DNA of 64,000 nucleotides from Anaerocolumna sp. MB42-C2 (GTDB taxonomy: Bacteria > Bacillota > Clostridia > Lachnospirales > Lachnospiraceae): NCBI RefSeq assembly GCF_030913705.1, contig NZ_CP133190.1:2480001-2544000 (forward strand), read 5' to 3'. How positions within the stretch are numbered: the first letter of the stretch is position 1; the number at the start of each line of letters is the position of its first letter. Below are positions 49,507-59,522 of this stretch, piece after piece. The notes beneath the pieces are model-generated. The model did no database searches, was not told the DNA's origin, and saw only the letters and a list, made by a program, of their open reading frames with translations. Position numbers and translations under genes: made by a program.

Positions 49507-51507
49507 TTATTTTAAAGTCAGAAGTTTATTCTGGATGCAATATTCTAAATCCAGGGTACGTTCTTTTTTTAGTTCATCAAAATAAATGATAAGTTTTCCC
49601 TGGGCATTGGACTTTATCGTACCTGCACCATAGGATTTGTGTTCAATTTTAGTTCCGGCTTTTAAGGCTTCCCGGTCCAATAACATCTCTCCGACAAATC
49701 TGGAACAGGATAATTCTTTATTGTATCTTTCCTTTACAGAGTAGATATGCAGGTATTCCTTGGCTCTGGTGACTGCCACATAAAATAGTCTTCTCTCTTC
49801 TTCCATATCCGCTTCCAGCACCGCCTTTCGGTGGGGTGTAATACCCTCATTGGCATCTACAATAAAGACCACTTTATATTCCAACCCTTTTGAGCCATGC
49901 ATGGTAACCAGAGCAACACTATTTTTATCCTGCTTCTGGCTCTGGACCTGTTTTTTTAATTCCTCCTGATACTCTTCTATGTGGCGAAACCACTCTTCAT
50001 ATGTCTTAAATTCCCTGGTGGATTCCTGCAATTCATTTAAAGTATCCATTAATTCTTCTGCTTTGATTCTGCGAAATGCTGCATATTCAGTCAGGTAGTC
50101 CTCATATCCGATACCTTTTCGTATATAATTAATGGCTGCATAAGGACTTTTGTTCTTTAGAAATTCCAAATCATATTCCAATTTATCAATCCGGTCTAAC
50201 ATCCATTCCTTATCCCCGTAATATTCCCGTAACTTTATAAAGTCCACCTTAGGTTCCGCAAAGCATTCCCGGCTTATATAACGCTTCGGCCGGTTTGCTA
50301 TTTGTAAAAAATATGACCTGTCCCGATAACCCATAGCTAATTTCATATAAGTAATGATATTAACCGATATCCAGTGGTCATATAGATTGGGTATTATATC
50401 TCTCATTTGAAAAGGCACATTAAATTCCATTAATTTATCAATTAAAGCTCTGGGCTGGGTATTGGTACGAAACAAGACCGCCATATCAGAAAAAGGAATA
50501 CCCATCTTATAATATTGCAGAATATTGGCAACTACCAGGCTGTTTTGTTCTTTTAATTCTTTAAAAGATTTCATTATAACTTCCTGTCCGCCCTGTCTAT
50601 TGGCTTGAATATTTTTAGGGAACCGTTTTGTATTATTCTTAACAAGTCTGGCTGCGCATTCCACGATTTTTTCAGTAGACCGGTAATTCACATCTAGCTG
50701 GACCTGTTTCCCTTCCGGATAATCTTTATTAAAATTCAGCATAATCTCGGGTTTTGCACCACGAAAACGGTAGATAGACTGATCGTCATCACCAACGATA
50801 AATAGATTATTTTCCGGTAATGCCAAAAGTCTTATAATATCATATTGTACCTTATTAATATCTTGGAATTCGTCTATTAAGATATATTGAAACTTTTTCT
50901 GCCAGATTGCCAGAATATCTGCCCGCTCCCTAAATAGTTCATAACATAAAACCAACATGTCATCAAAATCAATTAAATTTGCTTTACGGAGCCTGTTTTC
51001 ATAAGACTTATAGATTTTCTTGAATATTTCTTCAGAACAGTTTATGGAATAATAGTGCTCTAAATCCATCCTCTCGCCTTTGATCAGGCTGATTTCGGAG
51101 GTTATATTTAATATAAATTCTTTTTCATCTTCGATTTCCATATCCAGATGTTCAATTATTTCCCGGAAGAACTGATTTTTCTGATCTTCTCTAATAATGT
51201 TGGCAGCACTATAATGATAAGCATATTTTAATATGGTAAAGAATACGGCATGAAAAGTTCCAAAGTTAACACCTTGTCCCTTCCCTCCCGTTAAACGGAT
51301 AAACCGCTCTTTCATTTCCTCTGCTGCTGCTTTGGTAAAAGTAATTACCAGAATATTCTGGGGGTTAACCCCACACTCACTGATCAGATATTCTGTTCTT
51401 CTGGTAATTACCAGAGTTTTACCGGAACCGGGCCCAGCTAATACCAGCATGGGCCCTTTGTTATGATGAATTGCTGTTAATTGTGACTGATTGATATCCA
51501 TAGGCAT
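49507..51507 (-). CDS. UvrD/PcrA-type ATP-dependent DNA helicase
   Basis: 666 aa superfamily 1A 3'-5' helicase. Motif I is LAGPGSGKTLVITRR at about residues 23-37, motif II ILIDEFQDINKVQ, motif III VGDDDQSIYRFRGA, motif V VALVTMHGSKGLEYKVVFI and motif VI EERRLFYVAVTRAKEYL. The last ~45 residues match the PcrA-type Tudor-like tail (IEHKSYGAGTIKSNAQGK). Somewhat shorter than typical PcrA, so a PcrA paralogue is possible. The ATG at 51507 overlaps the gltX stop (TAATG), indicating coupled translation. Confidence 0.93.
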   Translation of the reverse strand: MPMDINQSQLTAIHHNKGPMLVLAGPGSGKTLVITRRTEYLISECGVNPQNILVITFTKAAAEEMKERFIRLTGGKGQGVNFGTFHAVFFTILKYAYHYSAANIIREDQKNQFFREIIEHLDMEIEDEKEFILNITSEISLIKGERMDLEHYYSINCSEEIFKKIYKSYENRLRKANLIDFDDMLVLCYELFRERADILAIWQKKFQYILIDEFQDINKVQYDIIRLLALPENNLFIVGDDDQSIYRFRGAKPEIMLNFNKDYPEGKQVQLDVNYRSTEKIVECAARLVKNNTKRFPKNIQANRQGGQEVIMKSFKELKEQNSLVVANILQYYKMGIPFSDMAVLFRTNTQPRALIDKLMEFNVPFQMRDIIPNLYDHWISVNIITYMKLAMGYRDRSYFLQIANRPKRYISRECFAEPKVDFIKLREYYGDKEWMLDRIDKLEYDLEFLKNKSPYAAINYIRKGIGYEDYLTEYAAFRRIKAEELMDTLNELQESTREFKTYEEWFRHIEEYQEELKKQVQSQKQDKNSVALVTMHGSKGLEYKVVFIVDANEGITPHRKAVLEADMEEERRLFYVAVTRAKEYLHIYSVKERYNKELSCSRFVGEMLLDREALKAGTKIEHKSYGAGTIKSNAQGKLIIYFDELKKERTLDLEYCIQNKLLTLK

Positions 51508-52967
51508 TACCTGCTGCTTAATTTATCAATTGCAAGCTTAATACGACGGATACTTTCCTCTTTGCCAATGATATTCATGATTTCGTAAGCGCCTCCGGGT
51601 GTGGACTGTTTACCGGAAACCGCAGTTCTGACCGGCCATAAGCCCATACCGTTTTTAATCCCTTTTTCTTTGATATATCCCATAATTACTTCTTCAATTC
51701 CGGCTACGGAATAATCATCGAGTGCCTCTAATAAAGGTAATTGTTCTTTAAGGATATTTAAAGAAATTTCTTCGTCGGTTTTCATTTTCTTATGAGTATA
51801 CATAGAAGTATCATATTCCGGTATGGCCTCAAAGAAATCTATCATATCTTTTATATCTAAGAAGGTTTCAATTCTTGATTTTACTAAATCCGCGATTTTC
51901 TTTAAATCCAGATCTTTATGGATTACTTCACGGATATAAGGAATCGCAAGCTCATAATAAGCCTCATTGTCCATCTTTTTAATATATTCACTGTTCATCC
52001 ATCTAAGTTTTGCCATATCGAAAACCGCAGGGGATTTATTAATATGGTGGTAGTCAAATTCTTTTATTAATTCCTCTAAGGAAAAAATCTCTTCATTCGT
52101 ACCGGAACTCCAGCCAAGCAATGCAATAAAATTAACAATTGCCTCTGTAACAAAACCTTGTTCCAATAAATCTTCAAAAGAGGAATGTCCGCTTCGTTTG
52201 GACAATTTCTTATGCTCTTCATTGGTAATTAACGGACAATGTACATAGATTGGTTCTTCCCAGCCAAATGCATGATAAAGTCTGGTATATTTCGGTGATG
52301 AAGAAAGATATTCGTTACCTCGGACAACATGGGTAATAGACATTAAATGGTCATCTACTACATTGGCAAAATTGTAGGTGGGGTATCCATCGGATTTAAT
52401 TAAAATCATGTCGTCTAATTCTGCATTGTCAACCGTAATATCACCGTATATGGCATCATGAAAAGTAGTGGTGCCCTCCAACGGGATATTCTGCCGGATA
52501 ACATAAGGAATCCCTGCTGTGAGGTTTGCTTCGATTTCTTCTTTGGATAAATGTAAACAATGTTTATCATATTTTACAATCTCTTTATCTTCTTCCGATA
52601 CAACACTCTTAAGGGTCCCTAATCTTTCTTTCGTACAGAAACAGTAATAAGCTTCCCCTTTTTTTATTAATTGTTTTGCATATTCCATATAGATTCCGGT
52701 AGCCTGACGTTCACTTTGTACATATGGTCCGCATCCGCCGTCTTTGTCAGGTCCTTCATCATGAATCAAACCGGTTAATTTCAAAGTTTTATATATGATT
52801 TCAGTCGCACCCTCTACGAATCTTTCCTGGTCGGTATCTTCTATTCTAAGAAGAAAATCTCCACCCTCATGTTTTGCAATCAGGTATTCATATAATGCTG
52901 TTCTTAAGTTTCCTACGTGCATTCTGCCGGTTGGACTCGGTGCATATCTGGTTCTTATTCTGTTCAT
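51507..52967 (-). CDS. gltX: Glutamyl-tRNA synthetase
   Basis: Charges tRNA-Glu. 486 aa class I synthetase. The HIGH-like motif is [20 protein letters not shown] near residues 9-28, and the KMSKS-like motif is [16 protein letters not shown] near residue 250. The C-terminal anticodon-binding domain is shortened compared with some bacteria but complete to the [20 protein letters not shown] end. Overlaps the following helicase gene by one base. The 397-bp region upstream (52968-53364) contains no gene. Confidence 0.96.
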   Translation of the reverse strand: MNRIRTRYAPSPTGRMHVGNLRTALYEYLIAKHEGGDFLLRIEDTDQERFVEGATEIIYKTLKLTGLIHDEGPDKDGGCGPYVQSERQATGIYMEYAKQLIKKGEAYYCFCTKERLGTLKSVVSEEDKEIVKYDKHCLHLSKEEIEANLTAGIPYVIRQNIPLEGTTTFHDAIYGDITVDNAELDDMILIKSDGYPTYNFANVVDDHLMSITHVVRGNEYLSSSPKYTRLYHAFGWEEPIYVHCPLITNEEHKKLSKRSGHSSFEDLLEQGFVTEAIVNFIALLGWSSGTNEEIFSLEELIKEFDYHHINKSPAVFDMAKLRWMNSEYIKKMDNEAYYELAIPYIREVIHKDLDLKKIADLVKSRIETFLDIKDMIDFFEAIPEYDTSMYTHKKMKTDEEISLNILKEQLPLLEALDDYSVAGIEEVIMGYIKEKGIKNGMGLWPVRTAVSGKQSTPGGAYEIMNIIGKEESIRRIKLAIDKLSSR

Positions 52968-53364
52968 GTTTATCCCTGCTCCTACTATAATCTATTTTCT
53001 ATCTATTGTATCTTTCACTATTTTACCTGATTTGTTTATAAAAATTATATAGCAAATATCAGGTTTATATAGGTTATAATATAATCCATGTACCAGGTTC
53101 TGTCAAGTCTAACCAAACAGGCAAAAGTTATAACTATTTGAATTTAGTTAATTTTTCCGAGTTTATCAAAGACCGGCATTAATTCTATAAGAAACTACAT
53201 ACATTGATGGGTTTTGTCCCTTGTTTTTTATACCAATAGATAATAATATTAATTTATTACTTTGAAAACTTAAAATTCAATATTCGTCTAATTATCTAGA
53301 AAGACGGGTACTTCAAAGCCATTTACTACCAAAATTCAACAAATAGAAAGAGGTGTTTAAGAAT
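52968..53364. other. Intergenic region between divergent gltX and aldo/keto reductase
   Basis: AT-rich, with short stop-broken frames in all directions. It must contain the two divergent promoters, but I see no near-consensus pair or palindrome strong enough to name. Confidence 0.5.
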
Positions 53365-54354
53365 ATGTATCAGGCAAATGAGAAACGTTATGATATTATG
53401 CAATATAACCGCTGCGGTAAAAGCGGCCTGAAGCTGCCTGCTTTTTCTCTCGGTTTATGGCATAACTTTGGGTCAGTTAATAATTATGAAAATATGGTGG
53501 ATCTGGTAACCACTGCCTTTGATTATGGTATTACACATTTTGATATTGCTAATAATTATGGTCCGAAACCAGGTTCAGCAGAAGAAAACTTCGGTAAGAT
53601 TCTTAAGAAGGAATTAAAACCCTACCGGGATGAATTAATTATATCTACAAAAGCCGGTTATGACATGTGGCCGGGACCTTATGGAGATTGGGGCAGCCGA
53701 AAATACCTTGTATCCAGTCTGGATCAGAGCCTTAAACGACTTGGTCTTGATTATGTTGATATCTTCTATCATCACAGACCGGATCCGGAAACACCTTTGG
53801 AAGAAACTATGGGAGCTCTTGATCATATCGTCCGTTCCGGCAAAGCTTTATATGTTGGCATCTCTAACTACAATGCGAAAGATACTGCCAGAGCAGCTGA
53901 AATTCTAAAAGAATTAGGCACTCCTCTTTTAATACATCAGCCAAACTACAGTATGTTTAACCGTTGGGTCGAAGATGACCTCCTTACCGTATTGGAAGAA
54001 AACGGTGTCGGCAGTATCGCTTTCTGTCCGTTAGCTCAGGGACTTTTAACCGATAGATATCTACAGGGTATTCCTGCCGATTCCAGAGCTGCAGACCCCA
54101 GGAGTAGATTTTTAAATACAGATTCTGTTACGGAAGAGAAAGTAGAGAAAGTAAGAAAACTGGATATCCTGGCTAAAGAACGCGGACAGAGTATGGCACA
54201 ACTGGCTCTTGCCTGGGTACTCAGAAAAGGCAGAATAACTACTGCATTAATCGGTGCAAGCAAATCTTCTCAAATAATAGAAAATGTCGAAACTTTAAAA
54301 AATCTTGATTTTACACAACAAGAATTAGATGCAATCGAAACAATCTTAGGTTAA
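53365..54354 (+). CDS. Aldo/keto reductase, YghZ-like (glyceraldehyde 3-phosphate reductase group)
   Basis: 329 aa TIM-barrel NADPH oxidoreductase. N-terminal YNRCGKSGLKLPAFSLGLWH is the YghZ/Kv-beta-like group signature. The catalytic tetrad is visible: Asp in FDIANNYG, Tyr in the same motif, Lys in ELIISTKAGYDMWPG and His in VDIFYHHRPDPETP. The NADPH site has ALIGASKSSQIIENV near the C-terminus. E. coli YghZ reduces L-glyceraldehyde 3-phosphate and methylglyoxal. The start is ATG 53365, which matches the family N-terminus (MYQANEKRYD); a GTG at 53353 overlaps the ribosome site. Confidence 0.92.
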   Translation: MYQANEKRYDIMQYNRCGKSGLKLPAFSLGLWHNFGSVNNYENMVDLVTTAFDYGITHFDIANNYGPKPGSAEENFGKILKKELKPYRDELIISTKAGYDMWPGPYGDWGSRKYLVSSLDQSLKRLGLDYVDIFYHHRPDPETPLEETMGALDHIVRSGKALYVGISNYNAKDTARAAEILKELGTPLLIHQPNYSMFNRWVEDDLLTVLEENGVGSIAFCPLAQGLLTDRYLQGIPADSRAADPRSRFLNTDSVTEEKVEKVRKLDILAKERGQSMAQLALAWVLRKGRITTALIGASKSSQIIENVETLKNLDFTQQELDAIETILG

Positions 54355-54360
54355 GTGCAA

Positions 54361-54439
54361 ACAAAGTGGCTGAAAAACAACTAAATGGTACACAAATCCT
54401 GTCTTCAGGTACCATGTAATTGTTTTTCAGCCACTTTGT
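54361..54439. terminator. Very long bidirectional hairpin after aldo/keto reductase
   Basis: 20-bp perfect outer arms (54361-54380 with 54420-54439) and an inner ATGGTAC/GTACCAT stem. The arms contain A5 and T5 runs but no terminal T-tract. It starts 6 nt after the stop. A terminator or a small palindromic element. Confidence 0.65.
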
Positions 54440-54503
54440 TTATGTCTATTTCTGTATAAAAACTACACTTTTCAACAATTTTATTGCTAAATTGCCTGTT
54501 GTC

Positions 54504-54926
54504 TTATAATTTATACAATTGATTCATATATTCTTCAATACTAAGACCGCTGTTCATAATATCCATCATAGTTGATGTAAGCATAAATACAAATAAAATG
54601 ATTGCAATTACGGATATAATAAGGCTTGCTCTAGCCCAATTTTTTTTGCTTTTCGGTGTATCACTTCCAAAAGCCCATACAAACATCATCACTAGATAAA
54701 TAAAAATTCCTACAATAGGAATGAAAGGTAACAGCATGGTTCCCATCCAGTTACCGAATGAAATTGGTTTTTCATTTCCTGTACTTTCTATTTCCATACT
54801 TTTATCTTTTCCTATTGAATAATCCTCCTGACGGATTGGTATATTTTCACGAAAAGAGGTTCCGCAATATTCACAGTAGTTCGCATTTTCATTCGCTGTA
54901 TTTCTTCCACAAGCTTTACAAACCAT
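54504..54926 (-). CDS. Zinc-ribbon membrane protein
   Basis: 140 aa. The N-terminal zinc ribbon has CKACG at Cys3-Cys6 and CEYCG near residues 18-21. A polar linker runs to about residue 55. Two membrane helices follow (about 63-88, LLPFIPIVGIFIYLVMMFVW; and 103-120, ASLIISVIAIILFVFML). Common in Lachnospiraceae with no known function. AAGGAAG precedes ATG 54926. Stand-alone. Confidence 0.8.
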   Translation of the reverse strand: MVCKACGRNTANENANYCEYCGTSFRENIPIRQEDYSIGKDKSMEIESTGNEKPISFGNWMGTMLLPFIPIVGIFIYLVMMFVWAFGSDTPKSKKNWARASLIISVIAIILFVFMLTSTMMDIMNSGLSIEEYMNQLYKL

Positions 54927-55054
54927 TTGTTATCTTCCTTTCTTATCTGTACTTATTCCCTCTGATAAACCATCCTATCCATTATAACACATTCGAAAAA
55001 AAATCCAAATAAAAATATTATGAAACAATATAAAAGACCTTGCTATATGAGATT

Positions 55055-55879
55055 TTAACCTTTTGAGGCTCCAGCCATATTAAAGCCTTTTGACATATAA
55101 TTCTGCGATAAAATGTATAGAATAATGGAAGGAAGCGCATAAAGAGCTGAATAAGCAGCAAGTTCGCCATATGCAATCATTCCATAATTTCCGAAGAATT
55201 GATAAAGTTTTACAGATGCAGGAAATTTTTCCAGAGTTTGCAATAAAATATAAGGAACAAAGAAATTACCCCAGCTGCCGGAGAATGTAAATATTGCTGT
55301 AACACAAATACCAGGAAGCATTAACGGTGCTATTACCTTTCTGATACTGGTAATGGTAGATGCCCCATCTACTTTAGCGGCCTCCTCCAACTCAATTGGT
55401 ACTCCGTCCATAAAATTTTTCATTAGCCAAATGCCATAAGGTAAGGAGGTTGCCGTTAAAAATAAAATAACTCCTATAATACTGTCATATAATCCAATAG
55501 ATAAAAAAAGTTTAAATACTGGGACCATAACTGTTGTCATTGGTAAAGACGTCATAAATAGTATTGTATATAGAAACATTTTACGGTAACGCAGTTCGTA
55601 TCTGGATAAAGGGTATGCAGCAAGACCCGCTATGATTACTACACATATAGATTGAACGAATGAAATAACAAGACCGATCGCAAATCCTCTTAAATTAGCG
55701 TGTTCCAATAGTACTTTCCTATAATTTCCGATTGTCCAGGATAATGGTATTTTTAAAGACTGTGCTGCATCCGCATCAAAGGAAGCAATTATAACCCACA
55801 TTAAAGGTAACATAAATACAATAGATAAAATTATCAGTATGAGGTAAGGAATTGTTTTATCCGATCTCTTTCTTTTCAA
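55055..55879 (-). CDS. Carbohydrate ABC transporter permease, MalG-type
   Basis: 274 aa, six membrane helices. The EAA loop is VPIELEEAAKVDGASTITSI near residue 165. The opening segment FMLPLMWVIIASFDADAAQS and the C-terminal end YMSKGFNMAGASKG are CUT1-typical. The start is TTG 55879, with GAGAGGTGG at the right distance and no ATG nearby. Third gene of SBP - MalF-type - MalG-type; no ATPase gene in this unit. Confidence 0.92.
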   Translation of the reverse strand: MKRKRSDKTIPYLILIILSIVFMLPLMWVIIASFDADAAQSLKIPLSWTIGNYRKVLLEHANLRGFAIGLVISFVQSICVVIIAGLAAYPLSRYELRYRKMFLYTILFMTSLPMTTVMVPVFKLFLSIGLYDSIIGVILFLTATSLPYGIWLMKNFMDGVPIELEEAAKVDGASTITSIRKVIAPLMLPGICVTAIFTFSGSWGNFFVPYILLQTLEKFPASVKLYQFFGNYGMIAYGELAAYSALYALPSIILYILSQNYMSKGFNMAGASKG

Positions 55880-55891
55880 AATACCACCTCT

Positions 55892-56779
55892 CTATTCTTT
55901 GATAAGTCTTGTGTAAATAACACCAAAAACAATACCAATAACTAAAAGTATCATAGAGATTGCGGTTCCATATCCTAGTTGATAACTTACAAAAGCCTGT
56001 TTATACATAAAGATTGGTAAAGTTAACGTCTTCATTCCCGGACCACCGCCTGTCATGGTATAAATTAAACCAAATATACCTAAGGTAGAGAGGGTATTAA
56101 GCATCGTATTTGTTGCGATTGTATTTTTAATATTCGGTAAGGTAATATTTATCAGCTTCTGATACCGGTTGGCTCCGTCTACTTTTGCAGCATCTTCGAT
56201 ATCGTTTGGTACTCCATCTAATGCAGACTGAAAGTTCATCATGGAAAATGCGGTCCCATGCCATATATTCGATAAAACAACCGTAAGCATTGGGAATTTA
56301 TATAACCACTCAACCGGCTTAAGATGCAAAGTTTGCAGGATTACATTTAAAGTTCCGGAATCTCCGAAAAAAGTACTGCAGCATAATGCGACAACAATCT
56401 CCGGCATTACCCATCCTGCCAATATGCAAGGACCTATAAAGCTACGGAAAATTTTATTGCAATTTTTCATATAACTGGCTAACGTAAAACCCAAAATCTG
56501 CTGACCGATTAAACTTCCTGTTAAGAAAATCAGTGTATTTAAAATACTGATTTTTACAGATGGATCTTCAAACATTTTCCCATAGTTTTTCAATCCGACA
56601 AAATCAAGGGTTTTCGCATTTTCCCCTGTTAATGCAAGATTTGTGAAAGAATAATAAACCGTTAAAAGTATTGGCAAAACAAAAAATACTGCCAGCATAA
56701 CAACAGCCGGAATCAGTAAAACTGATTTACTTACTTCATCTTCTAAAACATCTTTTCCGGATGCATTCACCGCTCTCAT
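55892..56779 (-). CDS. Carbohydrate ABC transporter permease, MalF-type
   Basis: 295 aa, six membrane helices. The EAA loop is VPNDIEDAAKVDGANRYQKL near residue 195. LIPAVVMLAVFFVLPILLTV and FVGLKNYGKMFEDP are typical of the MalF/UgpA branch. AAGGAGG precedes ATG 56779. It ends 12 nt before the next permease and is preceded by the binding-protein gene with an attenuator-like hairpin between. Confidence 0.92.
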   Translation of the reverse strand: MRAVNASGKDVLEDEVSKSVLLIPAVVMLAVFFVLPILLTVYYSFTNLALTGENAKTLDFVGLKNYGKMFEDPSVKISILNTLIFLTGSLIGQQILGFTLASYMKNCNKIFRSFIGPCILAGWVMPEIVVALCCSTFFGDSGTLNVILQTLHLKPVEWLYKFPMLTVVLSNIWHGTAFSMMNFQSALDGVPNDIEDAAKVDGANRYQKLINITLPNIKNTIATNTMLNTLSTLGIFGLIYTMTGGGPGMKTLTLPIFMYKQAFVSYQLGYGTAISMILLVIGIVFGVIYTRLIKE

Positions 56780-56839
56780 GACTTAAGCCTCCTTTCCTTT
56801 TATTTCCATAATAAAACCTCTAAAAATTAACTCACCCCC

Positions 56840-56891
56840 AAAAAAATGAGCGGTTTCCGGTTGCAGTTAAACTGGCAACGTTATACCGCCC
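56840..56891 (-). terminator. Intra-operon attenuator between binding protein and permease
   Basis: Minus strand: GGGCGGT ... GTTGC-CAGT-TTA-ACTG-CAAC ... ACCGCTC, followed by ATTTTTTT. A real terminator shape inside the transport operon, which would make most transcripts end after the binding-protein gene. Confidence 0.75.
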
Positions 56892-56907
56892 ACTTGAATA
56901 TTATTTA

Positions 56908-58338
56908 TTATTTAGAAATAACATTATCTTCTCCAACCGTTCTTGTTACATCTACAGCATAGGTTGCCATTGCATCTTCCGGATTAGCACCGGATACAAC
57001 GGATTCAACCATTGTCTGGATACTGGTGGAAACTGCCGAATATTTACTGTCTTTCGGTCTGAAAGCCGCATCTTGTAAGAATTTGGTGGCAGTAGCTATG
57101 AAAGGCTGTTTTGAGTATCTTTCATCATCTGTAATATCAGCTCTTGTTCCGATGCCTCCCGTTTCAATGATTGCATCAATATAAACGGATGGGTCCATTA
57201 AATGTTTAATAAATTCCATAGTGATGTCTTTGTTATGGGATTTAGCTGGAATGGACCACGCCCAACCACCTGCTAATGTAACAGTACCTGTACCGTCACC
57301 TTTTTCGGTAGGCATAGCAGTAAATCCCAATACAACTTTATATTCCGGCCATGGTGATGCACCGGTTTCCAGATAATTGCCGGTAATCCAATTACCATCT
57401 AATGATATTGCAAGCTTACTTTGCGGTAAGTATTCTCTTGCTGAAGTATTACTTGCCTGGCCATTTAAAACTTTCGATAATGGCGGCCCAAAATTGTTTT
57501 TATATATTTTATCAAGGAATGTTAAGGAATCCACTATACCCGGGCTGGAGATAACCCATTTACCGGTAGCTTCATCTAATAATCTTTCTCCGGTCCCATA
57601 AAGAAGCATCTCATATGTTTGCATGGATGTCGCTTCACCTGTAGCTACCGCTGAATTACACCAGAAAGGTATTACGTCAGGAACTCTGTCTTTGATTTTC
57701 TTACAAGCGGCAAGAATATCATCCCACGTCTTTGGATCCCAGTCTTCCGGTAAACCGGCTTTTTTAAAGATCTCTTTGTTATACCATAATCCACGGGTAT
57801 CGGTTGTATACGGAACACCATATACTTTGCCATCTGCAGCAGTAACACCCGCTTTTAAGGAATCATAATAAGAGCCATCTGTCCAGTCAGCATAATCTTT
57901 TAGATAATCATCTAATGGAGTGAGATATCCTGCTTCAACATCTGTTGCAAGCTGAAAGGTATCCTCTGTCACTAAATCAGGTGCTGTTTCTTCTGACTGT
58001 AAGGAAAGAGCAATTTTAGCAAAATAATCACCTTCGGAAGCAGTAATTGGAGCAATATTTAATTCACAGTTGTCTTTTTTTTCGAAACTGTCATAAGCAG
58101 TTTGCAGCCACTTCCATATTGCACCGTTTTCGCCTTGGCCGTCATCCCTGAATGTTACGGTTATTACGCTTTTTGCGGATGCAGATTCAGGCTCTGTAGT
58201 TATAGCTTCAGCAGTAATTTCCCTTGTATTTGAATCAGTTGCCTCTGTATCTTTATTACCTGCAGAATTTGATTCACTACATGCGGTAAGTGTTAAACCC
58301 ATTAAAATCACCAGCAATAAGCTCAATAACTTCTTCAT
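56908..58338 (-). CDS. Sugar ABC transporter substrate-binding lipoprotein (SBP family 1)
   Basis: 476 aa. Lipobox LTLTAC, lipidated Cys20, then a Ser/Thr/Glu-rich linker to about residue 55. The SBP_bac_1 domain has YDSFEKKDNCELNIAPITAS, LVTEDTFQLATDVEAGYLTP and YGVPYTTDTRGLWYNKEIF (the typical open-cleft motif). AAGGAGAGG precedes ATG 58338. Begins 200 bp after the Opp ATPase gene, possibly from its own promoter. Ligand unknown. Confidence 0.92.
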   Translation of the reverse strand: MKKLLSLLLVILMGLTLTACSESNSAGNKDTEATDSNTREITAEAITTEPESASAKSVITVTFRDDGQGENGAIWKWLQTAYDSFEKKDNCELNIAPITASEGDYFAKIALSLQSEETAPDLVTEDTFQLATDVEAGYLTPLDDYLKDYADWTDGSYYDSLKAGVTAADGKVYGVPYTTDTRGLWYNKEIFKKAGLPEDWDPKTWDDILAACKKIKDRVPDVIPFWCNSAVATGEATSMQTYEMLLYGTGERLLDEATGKWVISSPGIVDSLTFLDKIYKNNFGPPLSKVLNGQASNTSAREYLPQSKLAISLDGNWITGNYLETGASPWPEYKVVLGFTAMPTEKGDGTGTVTLAGGWAWSIPAKSHNKDITMEFIKHLMDPSVYIDAIIETGGIGTRADITDDERYSKQPFIATATKFLQDAAFRPKDSKYSAVSTSIQTMVESVVSGANPEDAMATYAVDVTRTVGEDNVISK

Positions 58339-58537
58339 AGTAATACCTCTCCTTTTTTGAATAAAACATTGGGAGTTTATTAATCATTTTTCACTTATTA
58401 TTCATTCCAAAGATTTAAGGTAATATCTCCTCCTCCGCACCATATTAATAATCCGGCTCTGATGCTAAGCTGTCCCTTTACGTCCCCTCAAGTAAAAACT
58501 TTTATGCCGATATCATTATATCCTAACATAGATTGAA

Positions 58538-59521
58538 TTATTTATCAATCTTTCCGTTCAACGGATGGAAACACAACACTTTACGCCCTGCTGTTAAGTC
58601 TTTCATTTCCGGTCTTGATTTTCTGCATTCATCTGTAGCATAAGGACAACGGGGAGCAAATTTACAATAGGTAAGTGCATACTCTTTGTCCTCCGTATCC
58701 GGCATTACTAATTCCTGATCCCACTTCTCTCCTACCCTTGGAACTGCGTTCATCAGGAGTTCTGTATACGGATGTGCCGGATCATCCATGATTTCTTTTG
58801 CCTGTCCATATTCGATCAGGCAGCCTCTATATAAGGTTGCAATATAATCCGAAACATAATAAGCAGTTGATAGATCATGGGTAACATAGATGAAAGAAAC
58901 ATTGTACTTATCCTTAAGTTCTTTAAACAGATTTACAATGTTCATTTTCATGGATGCATCAATAGCAGCAACCGGTTCATCGGCTATGATAAGCTTTGGT
59001 CTGGTTATAAGTGCTCTTGCTATTGAAACTCTCTGCAGCTCCCCACCTGAAAACTGGGAAGGATATTTACCCTTTACTACTTCAAGTGACATACCTACAC
59101 TTTTAAGGGTATCATCAACTATCTTTTCGGCTTCTTTGTAGTTCTTAGCGATCTTTAATCTAAGTGCAGTATTAAACAAGTACGTATCTACTGTTTTACG
59201 CATGGAAAAAGATTCATAGGGATTCTGAAATATCGGTTGCACGTCAAGTCTGAATTGAAAGGGATTGTATCCTTTATGATCTTTATAAGATCTGCCGTTA
59301 AGAACGATATCACCCTGGTCTGGGTCATGCAGACGCAGTATCATCTTACATAATGTAGACTTGCCGCAACCGGACTCACCTACTATGGAAAGGATAACCG
59401 GCTTACCGGCATCGATATTAATACTGACATCATCCACAGCTGTAAGTTTCTTTTTACTAAGTAATCCACCAATTTGAAAAAATTTACTAACATTATTAAT
59501 TTCAAGTAGTTTTTCTGACAT
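58538..59521 (-). CDS. Oligopeptide/oligosaccharide ABC transporter ATP-binding protein, OppF/DppF-type
   Basis: 327 aa. Walker A is GESGCGKST near residue 49, signature QFSGGELQRVSIARAL, Walker B LIIADEPVAAID and H-loop YVTHDLS. A C-terminal oligo_HPY region has cysteines FAPRCPYATDEC, typical of the Opp/Dpp ATPases and possibly an Fe-S site. The ATG lies within 2 bp of the preceding OppD-type stop. Pairs with that protein to drive uptake; cargo may be peptides or plant oligosaccharides. Confidence 0.93.
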   Translation of the reverse strand: MSEKLLEINNVSKFFQIGGLLSKKKLTAVDDVSINIDAGKPVILSIVGESGCGKSTLCKMILRLHDPDQGDIVLNGRSYKDHKGYNPFQFRLDVQPIFQNPYESFSMRKTVDTYLFNTALRLKIAKNYKEAEKIVDDTLKSVGMSLEVVKGKYPSQFSGGELQRVSIARALITRPKLIIADEPVAAIDASMKMNIVNLFKELKDKYNVSFIYVTHDLSTAYYVSDYIATLYRGCLIEYGQAKEIMDDPAHPYTELLMNAVPRVGEKWDQELVMPDTEDKEYALTYCKFAPRCPYATDECRKSRPEMKDLTAGRKVLCFHPLNGKIDK

Positions 59522-59522
59522 C

